A DNA stretch of 64,000 nt from Sphingobacteriales bacterium 44-61 (lineage in GTDB: Bacteria; Bacteroidota; Bacteroidia; Chitinophagales; Chitinophagaceae): NCBI GenBank assembly GCA_001898405.1, contig MKTW01000019.1:120078-184077 (forward strand), read 5' to 3'. The translations under genes and the position numbers were made by a program. Positions 36,272 to 45,003 of this stretch are shown here, in pieces (the first letter of the stretch is position 1; each line of letters opens with the position of its first letter). The notes beneath the pieces were generated by a model, which worked only from the letters and a program-made list of their open reading frames with translations, had not been told where the DNA came from and searched no databases.

Positions 36272-39200
36272 TTAAAAATTAACTTGAAGGCCTGCTGAAA
36301 AACTTTTGAAAGCAGGAATGCCCATTCCTGTACGACCTGAGTTATAGTTGCTGGTATTCCACATAGAATAACCGTCAATAGATTCCGGGTCGATCGGAAG
36401 ATCTCCCAAATGATCCCAGGTAATAAAGTTTTCCAATGCCACATATACTCTGCATGAGCTAATCACCTTAAGCTTTCCAAGAACTGACTGAGGCAGAGAA
36501 TAACCCACTGTAAGGTTTTTCATCCGTATGTAAGCCATGTTCAGGAGATAGCGGTCCTGTATCTGCATGTTGTTAAGAGTATTGTTAACACCGTTATTAT
36601 AAGCAGCGGGATAGAAAGCACCGGTATTATCAGGAGTCCAGTAGTTACCTGCAATTGCTTGTGGCATTGCTCCATCACCCACGTTGTATCCCGGGATGGC
36701 CAGCATTCCATTACCCCATACCTTACGGCTTCCCACACCCTGGAAGAACACGCTTATATCAAATCCTTTATAATCTGCTCCAACACGGAAGCCATATTCA
36801 TAACGGGGATTTGAGTTTCCGATCACTTCCAGGTCTCCATGATTAGCAAGGGTACCATCTCCGTTGCTTATTTCACCATCACCATTTACGTCGATGAATT
36901 TAACATCGCCAGGTCCGAAACGGAAATCTGCACTGTTTTGCAGGAAAGGCTGGTAAATTGGTTTTTTACCGTCTGTAGCTTTCAACTTATAAGCCTGCTT
37001 GTTGCCATGCAATGCACTTTCTGCCGGTGTTAATGTGATCAGGATTGGGTTGCCGTTTCCGTCCAGTTCAAAATCACTTGTTTGATACAGCCTGTCTGTA
37101 CGGTAGCCCCAGATCTCGCCAACTGTTTTACCATTATAGTTGCCATTTACCTGTGTGCCTGAACCAACGGCTGATAAAGTGCTCCTGGAATCGGAGATAT
37201 TACCTCTTGCAAAAATGTGTACTCCATTGTTGAAGGTATGATTGAAATCAATGGTGAGGTCCCAACCTTTGGTTTCGAGTGATCCATAGTTTCCGTTTGG
37301 CGCACCTACTCCCAGCGTTAAAGGAATTCCTTCCTGTGAAACGATCATGTTATTGGTATTTCTCTGGAACAGGTCAAATGAAATATTGATCTTGTTCTTC
37401 AGCATACCCAGATCAACACCAATGTTCTTGGTAACGATATCCTGCCATGTAATATCTGCTGATACAGCGGCTGGTGTACCTACGTAGTTTACCCTTCCTG
37501 TACCTGCGATCCATGTAGACTGACCGTTGGGCATAGTCGGGATATATAATGAGCTGGGTACACTTTGATCACCCACTGAACCCCATGATGCTCTGAATTT
37601 AAGTGAGCTGATGGTCGGTTTGATAGACTGGAAGAAATTCTCCTCGCTCACAACCCAGCCTGCAGATACTGAAGGGAACCATCTCCACCACAGATCCCTG
37701 GGAAATTTGGAAGAACCATCATAACGGAGGTTTGCTTCGAGCAGGTATTTATTTCTGAATGCATAGTTCACCCGTCCGAAATATCCGAGCTGTGCTTCCC
37801 ATGATTTGCCGCCGGATGTTGTTTGAGTTCCTGTACCGAAAGCAAATTGCGGATTATAGATATCTGACAATGCAGTGATCTGTGAAGACTGCCATTCTGT
37901 AGTTGCAGCCACACGGTTCAAACCAAGGATGAATTTAAACGCATGGTCTTCTTTCAGATTCAACGAATAAGTGGTATACGCATTGATAGTATGGCTAAAG
38001 AAGCTGGTAATAGTGCGTGCATAGTGGTCGGGGTTCGATCCAACTCCTGTGTATGTTTGTTTTGTAAGATCGTATGCCGCAAATGCACCCGGAGCCGTGC
38101 TGCCTACCACGGTTCCAGTAGAATCAACATATACCGGATTGCCGCCGGCATCAAGGCGCGCTTTTGGTGCAACCCATGAGTCTCTTGCTGTAAATCTTGT
38201 ACCGGGTCTGTTCCAGGTCTCATCCTGCAATGAATAAGTGTAATCGAAATCCACTTTCCAGTTCTTGTTGATATTGACTGTTGCGCCCAGGTTGTAGTTT
38301 GAATAATTCTGCAGAATGTTCGCAGTATTGGCTGATGCCATTTCACTGTAAGGGCTGCGGATTATATCTCCGTTCTCATCATACCCGAGCGGATACAATG
38401 AACTCCATCTGTACAGGTAATACCAGGGATCGGCAGTGGTAGAGTTGGTTGCATAAGCATATTGCTTATTTCTCCTTGAATACAATCCGCCGGCACGAAC
38501 AGTAACATATTTATTAAGCTCGCTGGATATTCTCATGGAGATGTTATGGCGTGAAAACTCATCCTTTTTCGCAGGTTTGTTCATACCACTTTGCTCCAGT
38601 AAACCAAGCCCAATATTATAAGAAGTTTTTCCCTGCGTAAATCCTACTGTAAGATTATGCTGTTGGGTAGGAGCCCATTCTCTGATCATGTAGTCATAAG
38701 GATCATATGTCCTTACACCCATTTTCTGATTACCGTTCTGTACATACCAGTCTCTTCCGAACACAGTGGGATCGTCAGGACCGATAGTATTGCCATATTT
38801 TTGTTTCCATTCAACGGCTCTTTTATAGCTGTCCCTGTCCACAAAATAAAATGCACCTCTTGGAGTGGTAATGCCGATCCTCTCATAAGCATCCAACACA
38901 TATTTCAAACCATCAGTATCCGCCATTTTAATATCCTTCCAGATATTCTGAAAAGAGAAATTACCGGAGTAGCTGATCTGGGGTCTGCCGCCTGATGCAC
39001 CTTTCTTAGTGGTGATCAATACAACACCGAATGCAGCTTTGGCTCCATAGATAGAAGCAGAAGCAGCATCTTTCAGTATGGTAATAGAAGCAATGTCGTT
39101 TGGATTAACGACCTGGATGCTGGGGATTTCCACGTTATCGAGCAGGATCAAAGGCGAGCTGCCTCCATTGAGTGATCCGATCTGACCCCTGATCTTGATA

Positions 39201-39694
39201 ATCGGATCAGAACCGATCTCACCGCTGGGAATAGTCACGCTCAAACCGCTCGCAGCACCCTGCAAGCCTCTTCCCACATCGGCAATGGGCCTTCCCTGTA
39301 ATGTTTTTGGGACGTCTACTGTAGATACTGCACCGGTGAGGTTGCCTCTTCTTTGTGTTGAATATCCAACCACAACCACATCCTGCATGGTATTGCTTTG
39401 ACTGGCAAGCTTTACCGTAATAGCATTTCCTGTACCTACTTTGAGGTCCTGTTCTTCATACCCTACAAAACTGAAATGAAGGGTTTGGCCTGTACTGGCC
39501 TGGATGGTGAAATTACCGCTTTCATTGGTTTGCGTAGCCCGGTTGGTTTCTTTTACCATAACCGTTACGCCTTCAAGCGGTCCGTCGGTGCCGGTGACGA
39601 CACCAGTAATGGTCCGTTCCTGCGCTTGCAACGCAGGTGGGATGAATAGCATAAGTAGTAAGCAGCCTACTAATAGCCTGAGATAGTTTCTCAT
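36272..39694 (-). CDS. SusC/RagA family TonB-linked outer-membrane transporter
   Basis: This 1140-residue protein starts with a signal peptide (LRLLVGCLLLMLFIPPALQAQ). A carboxypeptidase-D-like domain follows (TITGVVTGTDGPLEGVTVMV to LHFSFVGYEEQDL), then the motif QDVVVVGYSTQRRGNLTGAV, a plug domain (about 120-230, with ITILKDAASASIYGAKAAFG) and a 22-strand barrel. It imports a polymer fragment, or another solute too large for porins, using TonB energy. It pairs with SusD downstream. A DeoR-type regulator gene lies 50 bp upstream on the same strand, whereas a SusR, ECF-sigma/anti-sigma or AraC regulator is more usual for such loci. Confidence 0.97.
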   Translation of the reverse strand: MRNYLRLLVGCLLLMLFIPPALQAQERTITGVVTGTDGPLEGVTVMVKETNRATQTNESGNFTIQASTGQTLHFSFVGYEEQDLKVGTGNAITVKLASQSNTMQDVVVVGYSTQRRGNLTGAVSTVDVPKTLQGRPIADVGRGLQGAASGLSVTIPSGEIGSDPIIKIRGQIGSLNGGSSPLILLDNVEIPSIQVVNPNDIASITILKDAASASIYGAKAAFGVVLITTKKGASGGRPQISYSGNFSFQNIWKDIKMADTDGLKYVLDAYERIGITTPRGAFYFVDRDSYKRAVEWKQKYGNTIGPDDPTVFGRDWYVQNGNQKMGVRTYDPYDYMIREWAPTQQHNLTVGFTQGKTSYNIGLGLLEQSGMNKPAKKDEFSRHNISMRISSELNKYVTVRAGGLYSRRNKQYAYATNSTTADPWYYLYRWSSLYPLGYDENGDIIRSPYSEMASANTANILQNYSNYNLGATVNINKNWKVDFDYTYSLQDETWNRPGTRFTARDSWVAPKARLDAGGNPVYVDSTGTVVGSTAPGAFAAYDLTKQTYTGVGSNPDHYARTITSFFSHTINAYTTYSLNLKEDHAFKFILGLNRVAATTEWQSSQITALSDIYNPQFAFGTGTQTTSGGKSWEAQLGYFGRVNYAFRNKYLLEANLRYDGSSKFPRDLWWRWFPSVSAGWVVSEENFFQSIKPTISSLKFRASWGSVGDQSVPSSLYIPTMPNGQSTWIAGTGRVNYVGTPAAVSADITWQDIVTKNIGVDLGMLKNKINISFDLFQRNTNNMIVSQEGIPLTLGVGAPNGNYGSLETKGWDLTIDFNHTFNNGVHIFARGNISDSRSTLSAVGSGTQVNGNYNGKTVGEIWGYRTDRLYQTSDFELDGNGNPILITLTPAESALHGNKQAYKLKATDGKKPIYQPFLQNSADFRFGPGDVKFIDVNGDGEISNGDGTLANHGDLEVIGNSNPRYEYGFRVGADYKGFDISVFFQGVGSRKVWGNGMLAIPGYNVGDGAMPQAIAGNYWTPDNTGAFYPAAYNNGVNNTLNNMQIQDRYLLNMAYIRMKNLTVGYSLPQSVLGKLKVISSCRVYVALENFITWDHLGDLPIDPESIDGYSMWNTSNYNSGRTGMGIPAFKSFSAGLQVNF

Positions 39695-39744
39695 TGTTGT
39701 TGTTTTAGTATAATAAATGAGCAGTTAACGAAATTAAAAAGCTC

Positions 39745-40494
39745 TCATAGGACCTGGATTCCAGCATCGGCATACGGTTTCAGTAATGGATTGTTTGCGT
39801 CCAGTTCTGTGATCAATATGTCAATCTTGTCCAGGGTACTTATTTGTATCGGCTGATAAGTATTGATCTTTTCAGCGATTGAGAGACAAACTACTTTCCG
39901 GGAAGCTTCGATCATGGCTTTTTTCAATTGCACCACTTCCCAATCATTATCAGTAATGCCATGCTGGAGATCGATAGCGTTGGTGCCCAGAAAACAGATA
40001 TCCGCTTTGATCTGTCTTATTTTGGCGATCGCTTCTGAACCAACCGTGATCTTCGAACTCTTGGATATCTTATCACCGATCAGGATCACTTCAATGTTGG
40101 GATGGTCCATGTATTCCAATATGGCTGCAATACTACCTGAAATGAAAGTAGCTTTTAGTTGAGGGGGTAGGAGGCGGGCCATTTCCACAATTGTGGTGCC
40201 ACCGCCAGTAAGCACAAACATACCATTGTCGATAAGCCCAATGGCTTTCTGTGCGATTTTCATTTTGTGTTGCTGGGAATAAACGCCGTTGCTGGGAATA
40301 TGTACCTGGCTAAAAGAACGGGACAATGCGCCACCATGTACCTTAATCAGTTTTCCTTCTTCTGCCAGTTCCAGCAAGTCGCGCCGGATCGTGTCTTCGG
40401 ATACCTGTATGTCAACGCTGAGCGTTGAAGAAAGCACTTTGTTATGCAGGTTGATCTGCTGCAATATGTAAGATTGTCTTTCCTTTTTAAGCAT
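39745..40494 (-). CDS. DeoR/GlpR family transcriptional regulator
   Basis: This 249-residue protein has a winged HTH at residues about 6-60 (RQSYILQQINLHNKV to QVSEDTIRRDLLELAEEGKLIKVHGGALS). The sugar-phosphate-sensing domain has GGGTTIVEMARLLP, DKISKSSKITVGSEAI and DICFLGTNAIDLQHGIT. Members normally repress sugar or glycerol catabolism and respond to a phosphorylated intermediate. It heads the SusC-SusD-phosphoesterase series. Two 11-bp direct repeats 71-102 bp upstream are candidate operators for autoregulation and control of the locus. Confidence 0.95.
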   Translation of the reverse strand: MLKKERQSYILQQINLHNKVLSSTLSVDIQVSEDTIRRDLLELAEEGKLIKVHGGALSRSFSQVHIPSNGVYSQQHKMKIAQKAIGLIDNGMFVLTGGGTTIVEMARLLPPQLKATFISGSIAAILEYMDHPNIEVILIGDKISKSSKITVGSEAIAKIRQIKADICFLGTNAIDLQHGITDNDWEVVQLKKAMIEASRKVVCLSIAEKINTYQPIQISTLDKIDILITELDANNPLLKPYADAGIQVL

Positions 40495-40564
40495 ACCGTT
40501 AGAATTGGGGACCCTAAATGTATGTTAAAATACCGCACAAAAACGCAGTACCCGGAAAAAATTT

Positions 40565-40596
40565 GCAGAAATGTGGAAATATTCGGCAGAAATGTG
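40565..40596 (-). promoter_or_regulatory. Paired direct repeats upstream of the DeoR regulator
   Basis: GCAGAAATGTG occurs exactly at 40565-40575 and again at 40586-40596, 21 bp apart (two helical turns). This spacing places both on one face of the DNA. They lie upstream of the DeoR gene, with a near-consensus TACATTTA on the minus strand closer to the start. Confidence 0.5.
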
Positions 40597-40631
40597 AATT
40601 ATGCCGGGAATCAGGGCTCCCGGCCAGCCGT

Positions 40632-41111
40632 TTAGAATACAAACCGGACGCTCAATCCAATGGCAGACGGCTCAAAAGTGATATCATTTACAATGTTCAG
40701 CTCCGGCTTCCAATCCAGGGAAAGATTAAGCGGTAGATTCATGAATTTGTAGTCGAGCCCCAGCACACCCATTGCTCCGAAGTTCACTTCCGTATCGTTG
40801 ACCTTCCTGTTAGGGTCGTACACTTTTACAAAACCAAGATAACCACCGCCTCCATAAAACCAGTTCAATCCCTCTGTAGCGAGAGGTTTATGCACTTCCA
40901 GCATGGCTCCCAGGGCAAGCGGATCGCCGAAAGAAAACAAGGCTTCCACTGCTGTCGACTCTGATAAAAAGTGCTTCAGTGAAATGGAATTGCTGACCAT
41001 TGCCTGGCTGCTGCTCAGCCGCACACCCAGTGCTGTTTTATATTGAGCAAAGGAAGTTTGGGCAAAAAGAATGGCAGCCACCACTAAGGAGGCGGAAAGG
41101 AGTTTTTTCAT
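40632..41111 (-). CDS. Small outer-membrane beta-barrel protein
   Basis: This 159-residue protein has a signal peptide (MKKLLSASLVVAAILFAQTSFAQ). Beta-hairpins follow, such as TALGVRLSSSQAMV, LNWFYGGGGYLGFVKV and FGAMGVLGLDYKFMNLPLNLSLDW, ending in IGLSVRFVF, a terminal strand with C-terminal Phe as recognised by BAM. It resembles opacity-type 8-strand barrels. No ligand or enzyme motif is visible. It lies on the same strand as the OstA-like gene (83 bp gap) and the DeoR gene (137 bp gap) without clear linkage to either. Confidence 0.85.
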   Translation of the reverse strand: MKKLLSASLVVAAILFAQTSFAQYKTALGVRLSSSQAMVSNSISLKHFLSESTAVEALFSFGDPLALGAMLEVHKPLATEGLNWFYGGGGYLGFVKVYDPNRKVNDTEVNFGAMGVLGLDYKFMNLPLNLSLDWKPELNIVNDITFEPSAIGLSVRFVF

Positions 41112-41194
41112 TTGAAAATGTTTTGTTGGTTATTTATCCGTGTCCGGATAGATAACGGCGAAGGGAAAGGGCATAGTTTAAAAGAAATGCTAAA

Positions 41195-42823
41195 CTACTC
41201 GTACATTTCGTACTTGGTCTTCGGCCTTCTTTCTTCCAGCCAACGGAAATTGGGGAGTTTCATTTCGCCGGGAGTTTTCTGACGCATCGGCCAGATGGTT
41301 CCTGTAACGGAACTGCGGAATACGACTTTGTCCAGTTCTTTTTGTTCGAAGTAAATATCAATAATATCGCAATGCGATTCATTAATGCCGGTGTAGGCAC
41401 TGTCTTCGTCCTGTATATAATAAATACATTCGGCAAATCCCTTTGCCCTTACTGAATCGATATTACCATCTACAAACCAGCCATCGATACGTGTTGATTT
41501 GATCTGGTTATATATTTCCGCATCAAGCCTGTTTACCATAAAGCCGTTTTCAAAGGCTTCCACTTTATCGGCTTTTTTGTTTTTGGTATACAGGTAAATC
41601 GTATCGCCGGTCACCTGGTTTTGCTGTGCCCAAACCACCGGGTCTTTATAAAGGCGGAATACAGAATCTTTGAAAGAATAGAAGAGACTATCGCCAACAG
41701 CCTGCAATGAATCATTAAAGATGCGCACATTACGGTAGGCTTCGAAATAACGGTTGGAACTGCCTTTCGGGTCCATCGCCGCCATTTTGATTCCTTTTAC
41801 GGTGTCAACAATAATGGAATCCATACCGAACCGGTCCGTCAGTTTTGCTGAAAAAAGCGTATCTGCCGCTACCAGGGTAGAATCATTCTCCTGCTTGAGG
41901 ATCATGAGTGGCCTGCGGGTAGCGAGAATGGCTTCTGTTTTTTTATTCTGGTAAATAAGGCCGCCGATAATAGTTGTTCCATTCGCTGAATCAATAACGA
42001 TCGCATTTCCTTCTGCCTTATACATGCTATCGTTTTGGGAAACGGTGTTGGCAATGATCGTTGTCTTCTTGTCTTTGATAATGGGCCTCCGGCCAAATTC
42101 CGCCTGCTTTGCCTCCTGGTTATAAAATCCTTCCTTTGTAGTGATCTCACGACCCGAGGTGTCCGTGATCAGTGTCTGCGCAATAAAACGCGTCGTCTTA
42201 CTCTGTGTATTATATAAAAGCGAATCCGTGATGATATCATAGGCAGGATCTTTCAGTTTCACGTTCTTTTTAAAATACACATCTTTCATATCGGCATAGT
42301 ACCAGCCTTCCTGGCTGGTCAATACCGTTTTATCGTTCACTACTTTTCCCCCATTCTTATAGATACCGATATTGGTTTCCATATCATATTCCAGGTTGGG
42401 TGTGGTAAGCACGCCTTTACCATCGGTCATTTTTACATTGCCATCGAGATAAGCCAGCTTTTTCTGTGTATAGTATAAAAGATGGTTGGAATAAATATTG
42501 GCAGTATCGGAATCATTGATATGTACCTGCTTTCCTTTGCCCCAGGCTTCAAAAGTGTTAGCGTTATTGTTCATCACACAGCTATCGCAATAGAACAGGG
42601 TATTTCCCTGGCGCAGTTTCACATCACCAGAGATAATGGTCAATTTAGTGGTATCATTAACAGTTTGAAAAGTGAGCCGCTTGGTATAATTCAGGATCTC
42701 TACCTTCTGTGTTGTATCACCGGCAGGTGCAGTAGATGGTACAGGCTCCTGCGCCATACTGCAATAACCTGTCAGCAGAAACAGCGTGAGCAGTAAGGAT
42801 AATAATGGTCTTGATTTTTTCAT
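41195..42823 (-). CDS. OstA/LptA-like envelope protein
   Basis: This 542-residue exported protein (signal LLSLLLTLFLLTGYCSMAQ) is built of OstA-type beta-jellyroll strands. Examples are LTIISGDVKLRQGNTLFYCDSCVM, LAYLDGNVKMTDGKG, VYFKKNVKLKDPAYDIITDS and MYKAEGNAIVIDSANG. In the LPS export path LptA bridges the periplasm to LptD. Longer OstA-like proteins of this kind are usual in Bacteroidota. It is 7 bp after the MCE gene, and the LptD-like gene is only 2.2 kb away, which supports a role in outer-membrane lipid transport. Confidence 0.9.
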   Translation of the reverse strand: MKKSRPLLSLLLTLFLLTGYCSMAQEPVPSTAPAGDTTQKVEILNYTKRLTFQTVNDTTKLTIISGDVKLRQGNTLFYCDSCVMNNNANTFEAWGKGKQVHINDSDTANIYSNHLLYYTQKKLAYLDGNVKMTDGKGVLTTPNLEYDMETNIGIYKNGGKVVNDKTVLTSQEGWYYADMKDVYFKKNVKLKDPAYDIITDSLLYNTQSKTTRFIAQTLITDTSGREITTKEGFYNQEAKQAEFGRRPIIKDKKTTIIANTVSQNDSMYKAEGNAIVIDSANGTTIIGGLIYQNKKTEAILATRRPLMILKQENDSTLVAADTLFSAKLTDRFGMDSIIVDTVKGIKMAAMDPKGSSNRYFEAYRNVRIFNDSLQAVGDSLFYSFKDSVFRLYKDPVVWAQQNQVTGDTIYLYTKNKKADKVEAFENGFMVNRLDAEIYNQIKSTRIDGWFVDGNIDSVRAKGFAECIYYIQDEDSAYTGINESHCDIIDIYFEQKELDKVVFRSSVTGTIWPMRQKTPGEMKLPNFRWLEERRPKTKYEMYE

Positions 42824-42830
42824 GAGCGGC

Positions 42831-43820
42831 TTAACGGGGCACTGTATCTTTAATAGCAGGCGAAGTTAAAGCACCTCCTTTGTCTTTCTTGCCGAAGATG
42901 GAAAAATTAACGTAGCGTTTGGGATGCGTACGAAGATCATCCATCAGTATTTCAGCACTGAGGATAGCATCATTCAGTTTATTGTAAAGTCCTTTATCAT
43001 TGATCAGAGCACCCAGTGTCCCTTCATTGCTCGACATTTTAGCTACTGTCGTTTTCAACTGTGTGATCGTGCTTTGCAGCGTTTCCATGGTTTGCTGAAG
43101 ATCGAGGGATGAAAGCTTTTGGGTAAATTGTTTGGTGTTGCTGATGATAGCATTGATGCTGTCATTATTGTTCTTAAGATTATCTGTAATAGAGCTTACA
43201 TTAGCCAGTGTATGGGAGAGCGAACCGTTCTCTGCATCCAGCAGCCGGTCCAGCGAACGGCTGGCGTTTTTCAGGTTGGCGATAGTATGCTGCAGGTTAT
43301 TTTTTGCGTCCGAATCAAACAGCTTGTTAATATTATTAAATACGATAGTCAGCGTGTCGAGTGTATTACGGACCCTTGAAAGGGTAGGGGTCACTTCTGC
43401 GGCAAGTCCGCCAAACAGTCCTTCATCAATACGGGTATGAAGGCTATCACCATCCTTGAGATAAGTGGAAGCATCTCCTTTTTCTATTACGATGGTAGCT
43501 GCACTCAACCCGCCAAAACTTGCATTGATATATGCCACTGAATTGGCAGGAATGTTGACGTCGCGGGTGAGGCTGATGGTCACTTTAATACCGCTCAGGT
43601 TTTTGTCCACTTCCTTGATGTCGTACACCGTACCAATGGTAAGGCCGTTGATCTTTACTTCATTGGCCTTGGTCAGCGCGCCTACCTTATTGAATACAGC
43701 ATATATTTTAGGGGTATTATTAAAAACATCCTTTCCTTTCAAAAAATTAAACCCCGCGATCAATAATCCCAGGGCTACCACAGTTAATATGCCGACTTTG
43801 GTTTCGTTGTTAATCTTCAT
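42831..43820 (-). CDS. MCE/MlaD family lipid-transport protein
   Basis: This 329-residue protein has an N-terminal anchor (KVGILTVVALGLLIAGFNFLKG) and one MCE domain (about 35-120: YAVFNKVGALTKANEVKINGLTIGTVYDI, VNIPANSVAYINASFGGLSA). A long helical region follows with repeated DTL/N-rich heptads, then a basic tail. MCE proteins form hexamers that bind phospholipid in the periplasm. I start at ATG 43820 because the upstream codons (MAAWKCKPES) spoil the anchor. It lies between amidase and OstA-like genes, with a terminator separating it from the amidase. Confidence 0.93.
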   Translation of the reverse strand: MKINNETKVGILTVVALGLLIAGFNFLKGKDVFNNTPKIYAVFNKVGALTKANEVKINGLTIGTVYDIKEVDKNLSGIKVTISLTRDVNIPANSVAYINASFGGLSAATIVIEKGDASTYLKDGDSLHTRIDEGLFGGLAAEVTPTLSRVRNTLDTLTIVFNNINKLFDSDAKNNLQHTIANLKNASRSLDRLLDAENGSLSHTLANVSSITDNLKNNNDSINAIISNTKQFTQKLSSLDLQQTMETLQSTITQLKTTVAKMSSNEGTLGALINDKGLYNKLNDAILSAEILMDDLRTHPKRYVNFSIFGKKDKGGALTSPAIKDTVPR

Positions 43821-43895
43821 CGATTCTGGTTTACATTTCCAAGCCGCCAAATTAGCTATTTATTTCCAAAAGACTTACCGGGCGGTGGCTGATAA

Positions 43896-43929
43896 AAAAA
43901 GCTGTACGGGTTTTTACCTGTACAGCTTC
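43896..43929 (-). terminator. Intrinsic terminator after the amidase gene
   Basis: AAGCTGTAC/GTACAGCTT stem with a G-T wobble and three more pairs. On the minus strand it is followed by T7 (A run at 43894-43900). It ends amidase transcription before the MCE gene. Confidence 0.88.
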
Positions 43930-43950
43930 CGATAAATGTGCCAATTTTTT

Positions 43951-44916
43951 TTAAGGCATGGTGCTGATGGTTTTGGACTCCACTTTTTGTTTGTATACAC
44001 GGAATGCATTCATCAGGTCTTCCACGATCTCTTTCTGACCTTTATCACTGTTCAGGTACTCTTCTTCTTCTTTATTGGTAATAAAGCCGATTTCCACAAG
44101 GATGCTTGGCATGCCAGTTGCCTGTAATACCCAGATCCCTTCATCATTCCGTTGCTTTACACCGCGGCTCAGTCTTCCGCTGGCTTCAAATTCCTTTTCA
44201 ACGAGGTCGGCCAGGTTAAGGCTTTTGCGGAAGAAGTGCTGTGCATAGATCAGCATACGGGCTTTTTCTGCCGGGTCGGAAGGATCGGGCAACTGAATAC
44301 CCATAGTGCCGGAGGAATCAATTTCACCATAGTATTCCATTTTATTAACGGAATTCACTTTTGCATCGTTTTTACTCAGCGCCCATATATAGGTTTCTGT
44401 GCCGTGAGCGGTATTTTCACGGTACACTGTACCGTAAGTATATTTATATGAATTGACGGTCCTTCTTTTCTTTCCCTTGCCAACCGTCTTTTTAATAGGG
44501 GTTTTACCGGTCACCACTCTTTCATACCAGCCTCCGGCTCTTTTACCGGAAGAATTGCAATGGATGGAAATAAAAAGATCGCCGCTTGATTCATTAGCAA
44601 GATTAGCCCTGTAATAAAGATCTTCCTTCTTGGTCTTTTTACCACCTGCACCGATATCGGTAGTGCGTGTATACACCACGTTCAGTTCAGGAAACTCTTC
44701 CTTCAATGCCCTGCCGAATTTCAAAGCTACTTCCAGGCTCACATCAGCTTCATTGGAAGTGAGGCCACGCGCACCAGGGTCAAACCCGCCATGGCCGGGA
44801 TCAACGATAAGTGTTTTGATAGTGGCTTTCTGAACAGGCTTGTCTTTTTCGGAAAAGGAGAGCAGGAGGATTGATAAAAAAACAGGAAAGAGGACCAATA
44901 GGGTTCGTTTTATCAT
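43951..44916 (-). CDS. N-acetylmuramoyl-L-alanine amidase (Amidase_3)
   Basis: This 321-residue exported zinc hydrolase cuts the bond between MurNAc and L-alanine in peptidoglycan. A signal or anchor (LLVLFPVFLSILLLSFSEK) is followed by LIVDPGHGGFDPGARG (first zinc His), SLEVALKFGRALKEE (zinc Glu), LFISIHCNSS (second His) and ILVEIGFITNKEEEEYL (catalytic Glu). A basic insert (TPIKKTVGKGKKRRTVNSYK) interrupts the middle of the domain. No SPOR or LysM binding module is present. It diverges from the LptD-like gene across 87 bp. Confidence 0.96.
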   Translation of the reverse strand: MIKRTLLVLFPVFLSILLLSFSEKDKPVQKATIKTLIVDPGHGGFDPGARGLTSNEADVSLEVALKFGRALKEEFPELNVVYTRTTDIGAGGKKTKKEDLYYRANLANESSGDLFISIHCNSSGKRAGGWYERVVTGKTPIKKTVGKGKKRRTVNSYKYTYGTVYRENTAHGTETYIWALSKNDAKVNSVNKMEYYGEIDSSGTMGIQLPDPSDPAEKARMLIYAQHFFRKSLNLADLVEKEFEASGRLSRGVKQRNDEGIWVLQATGMPSILVEIGFITNKEEEEYLNSDKGQKEIVEDLMNAFRVYKQKVESKTISTMP

Positions 44917-44959
44917 AACTTTTCCTTTTTTAATGGGTTATAAGTGGAATCTTCACATA

Positions 44960-44987
44960 TTGTTTAGGGACGAAAGGTTTACATTTG
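44960..44987 (+). promoter_or_regulatory. Promoter of the LptD-like gene
   Basis: TTG at 44960-44962 and TACATTTG at 44980-44987 (17 bp apart) match the Bacteroidota -33/-7 pair. The ATG is only 16 bp beyond the -7 element, so the leader would be about ten bases. Confidence 0.65.
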
Positions 44988-45003
44988 CCCGCGAACCAAC
45001 CGT

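Noticed and set aside
38029..38044. GGGGTTCGATCC, like a tRNA T-arm
   Set aside because: It lies inside the susC coding sequence; no acceptor, D or anticodon stem fits around it.
34428..39694. SusCD locus as a classical polysaccharide utilisation locus
   Set aside because: No glycoside hydrolase, lyase or SusR/ECF-anti-sigma regulator is in the locus, so I call it a nutrient-uptake locus of unknown substrate.
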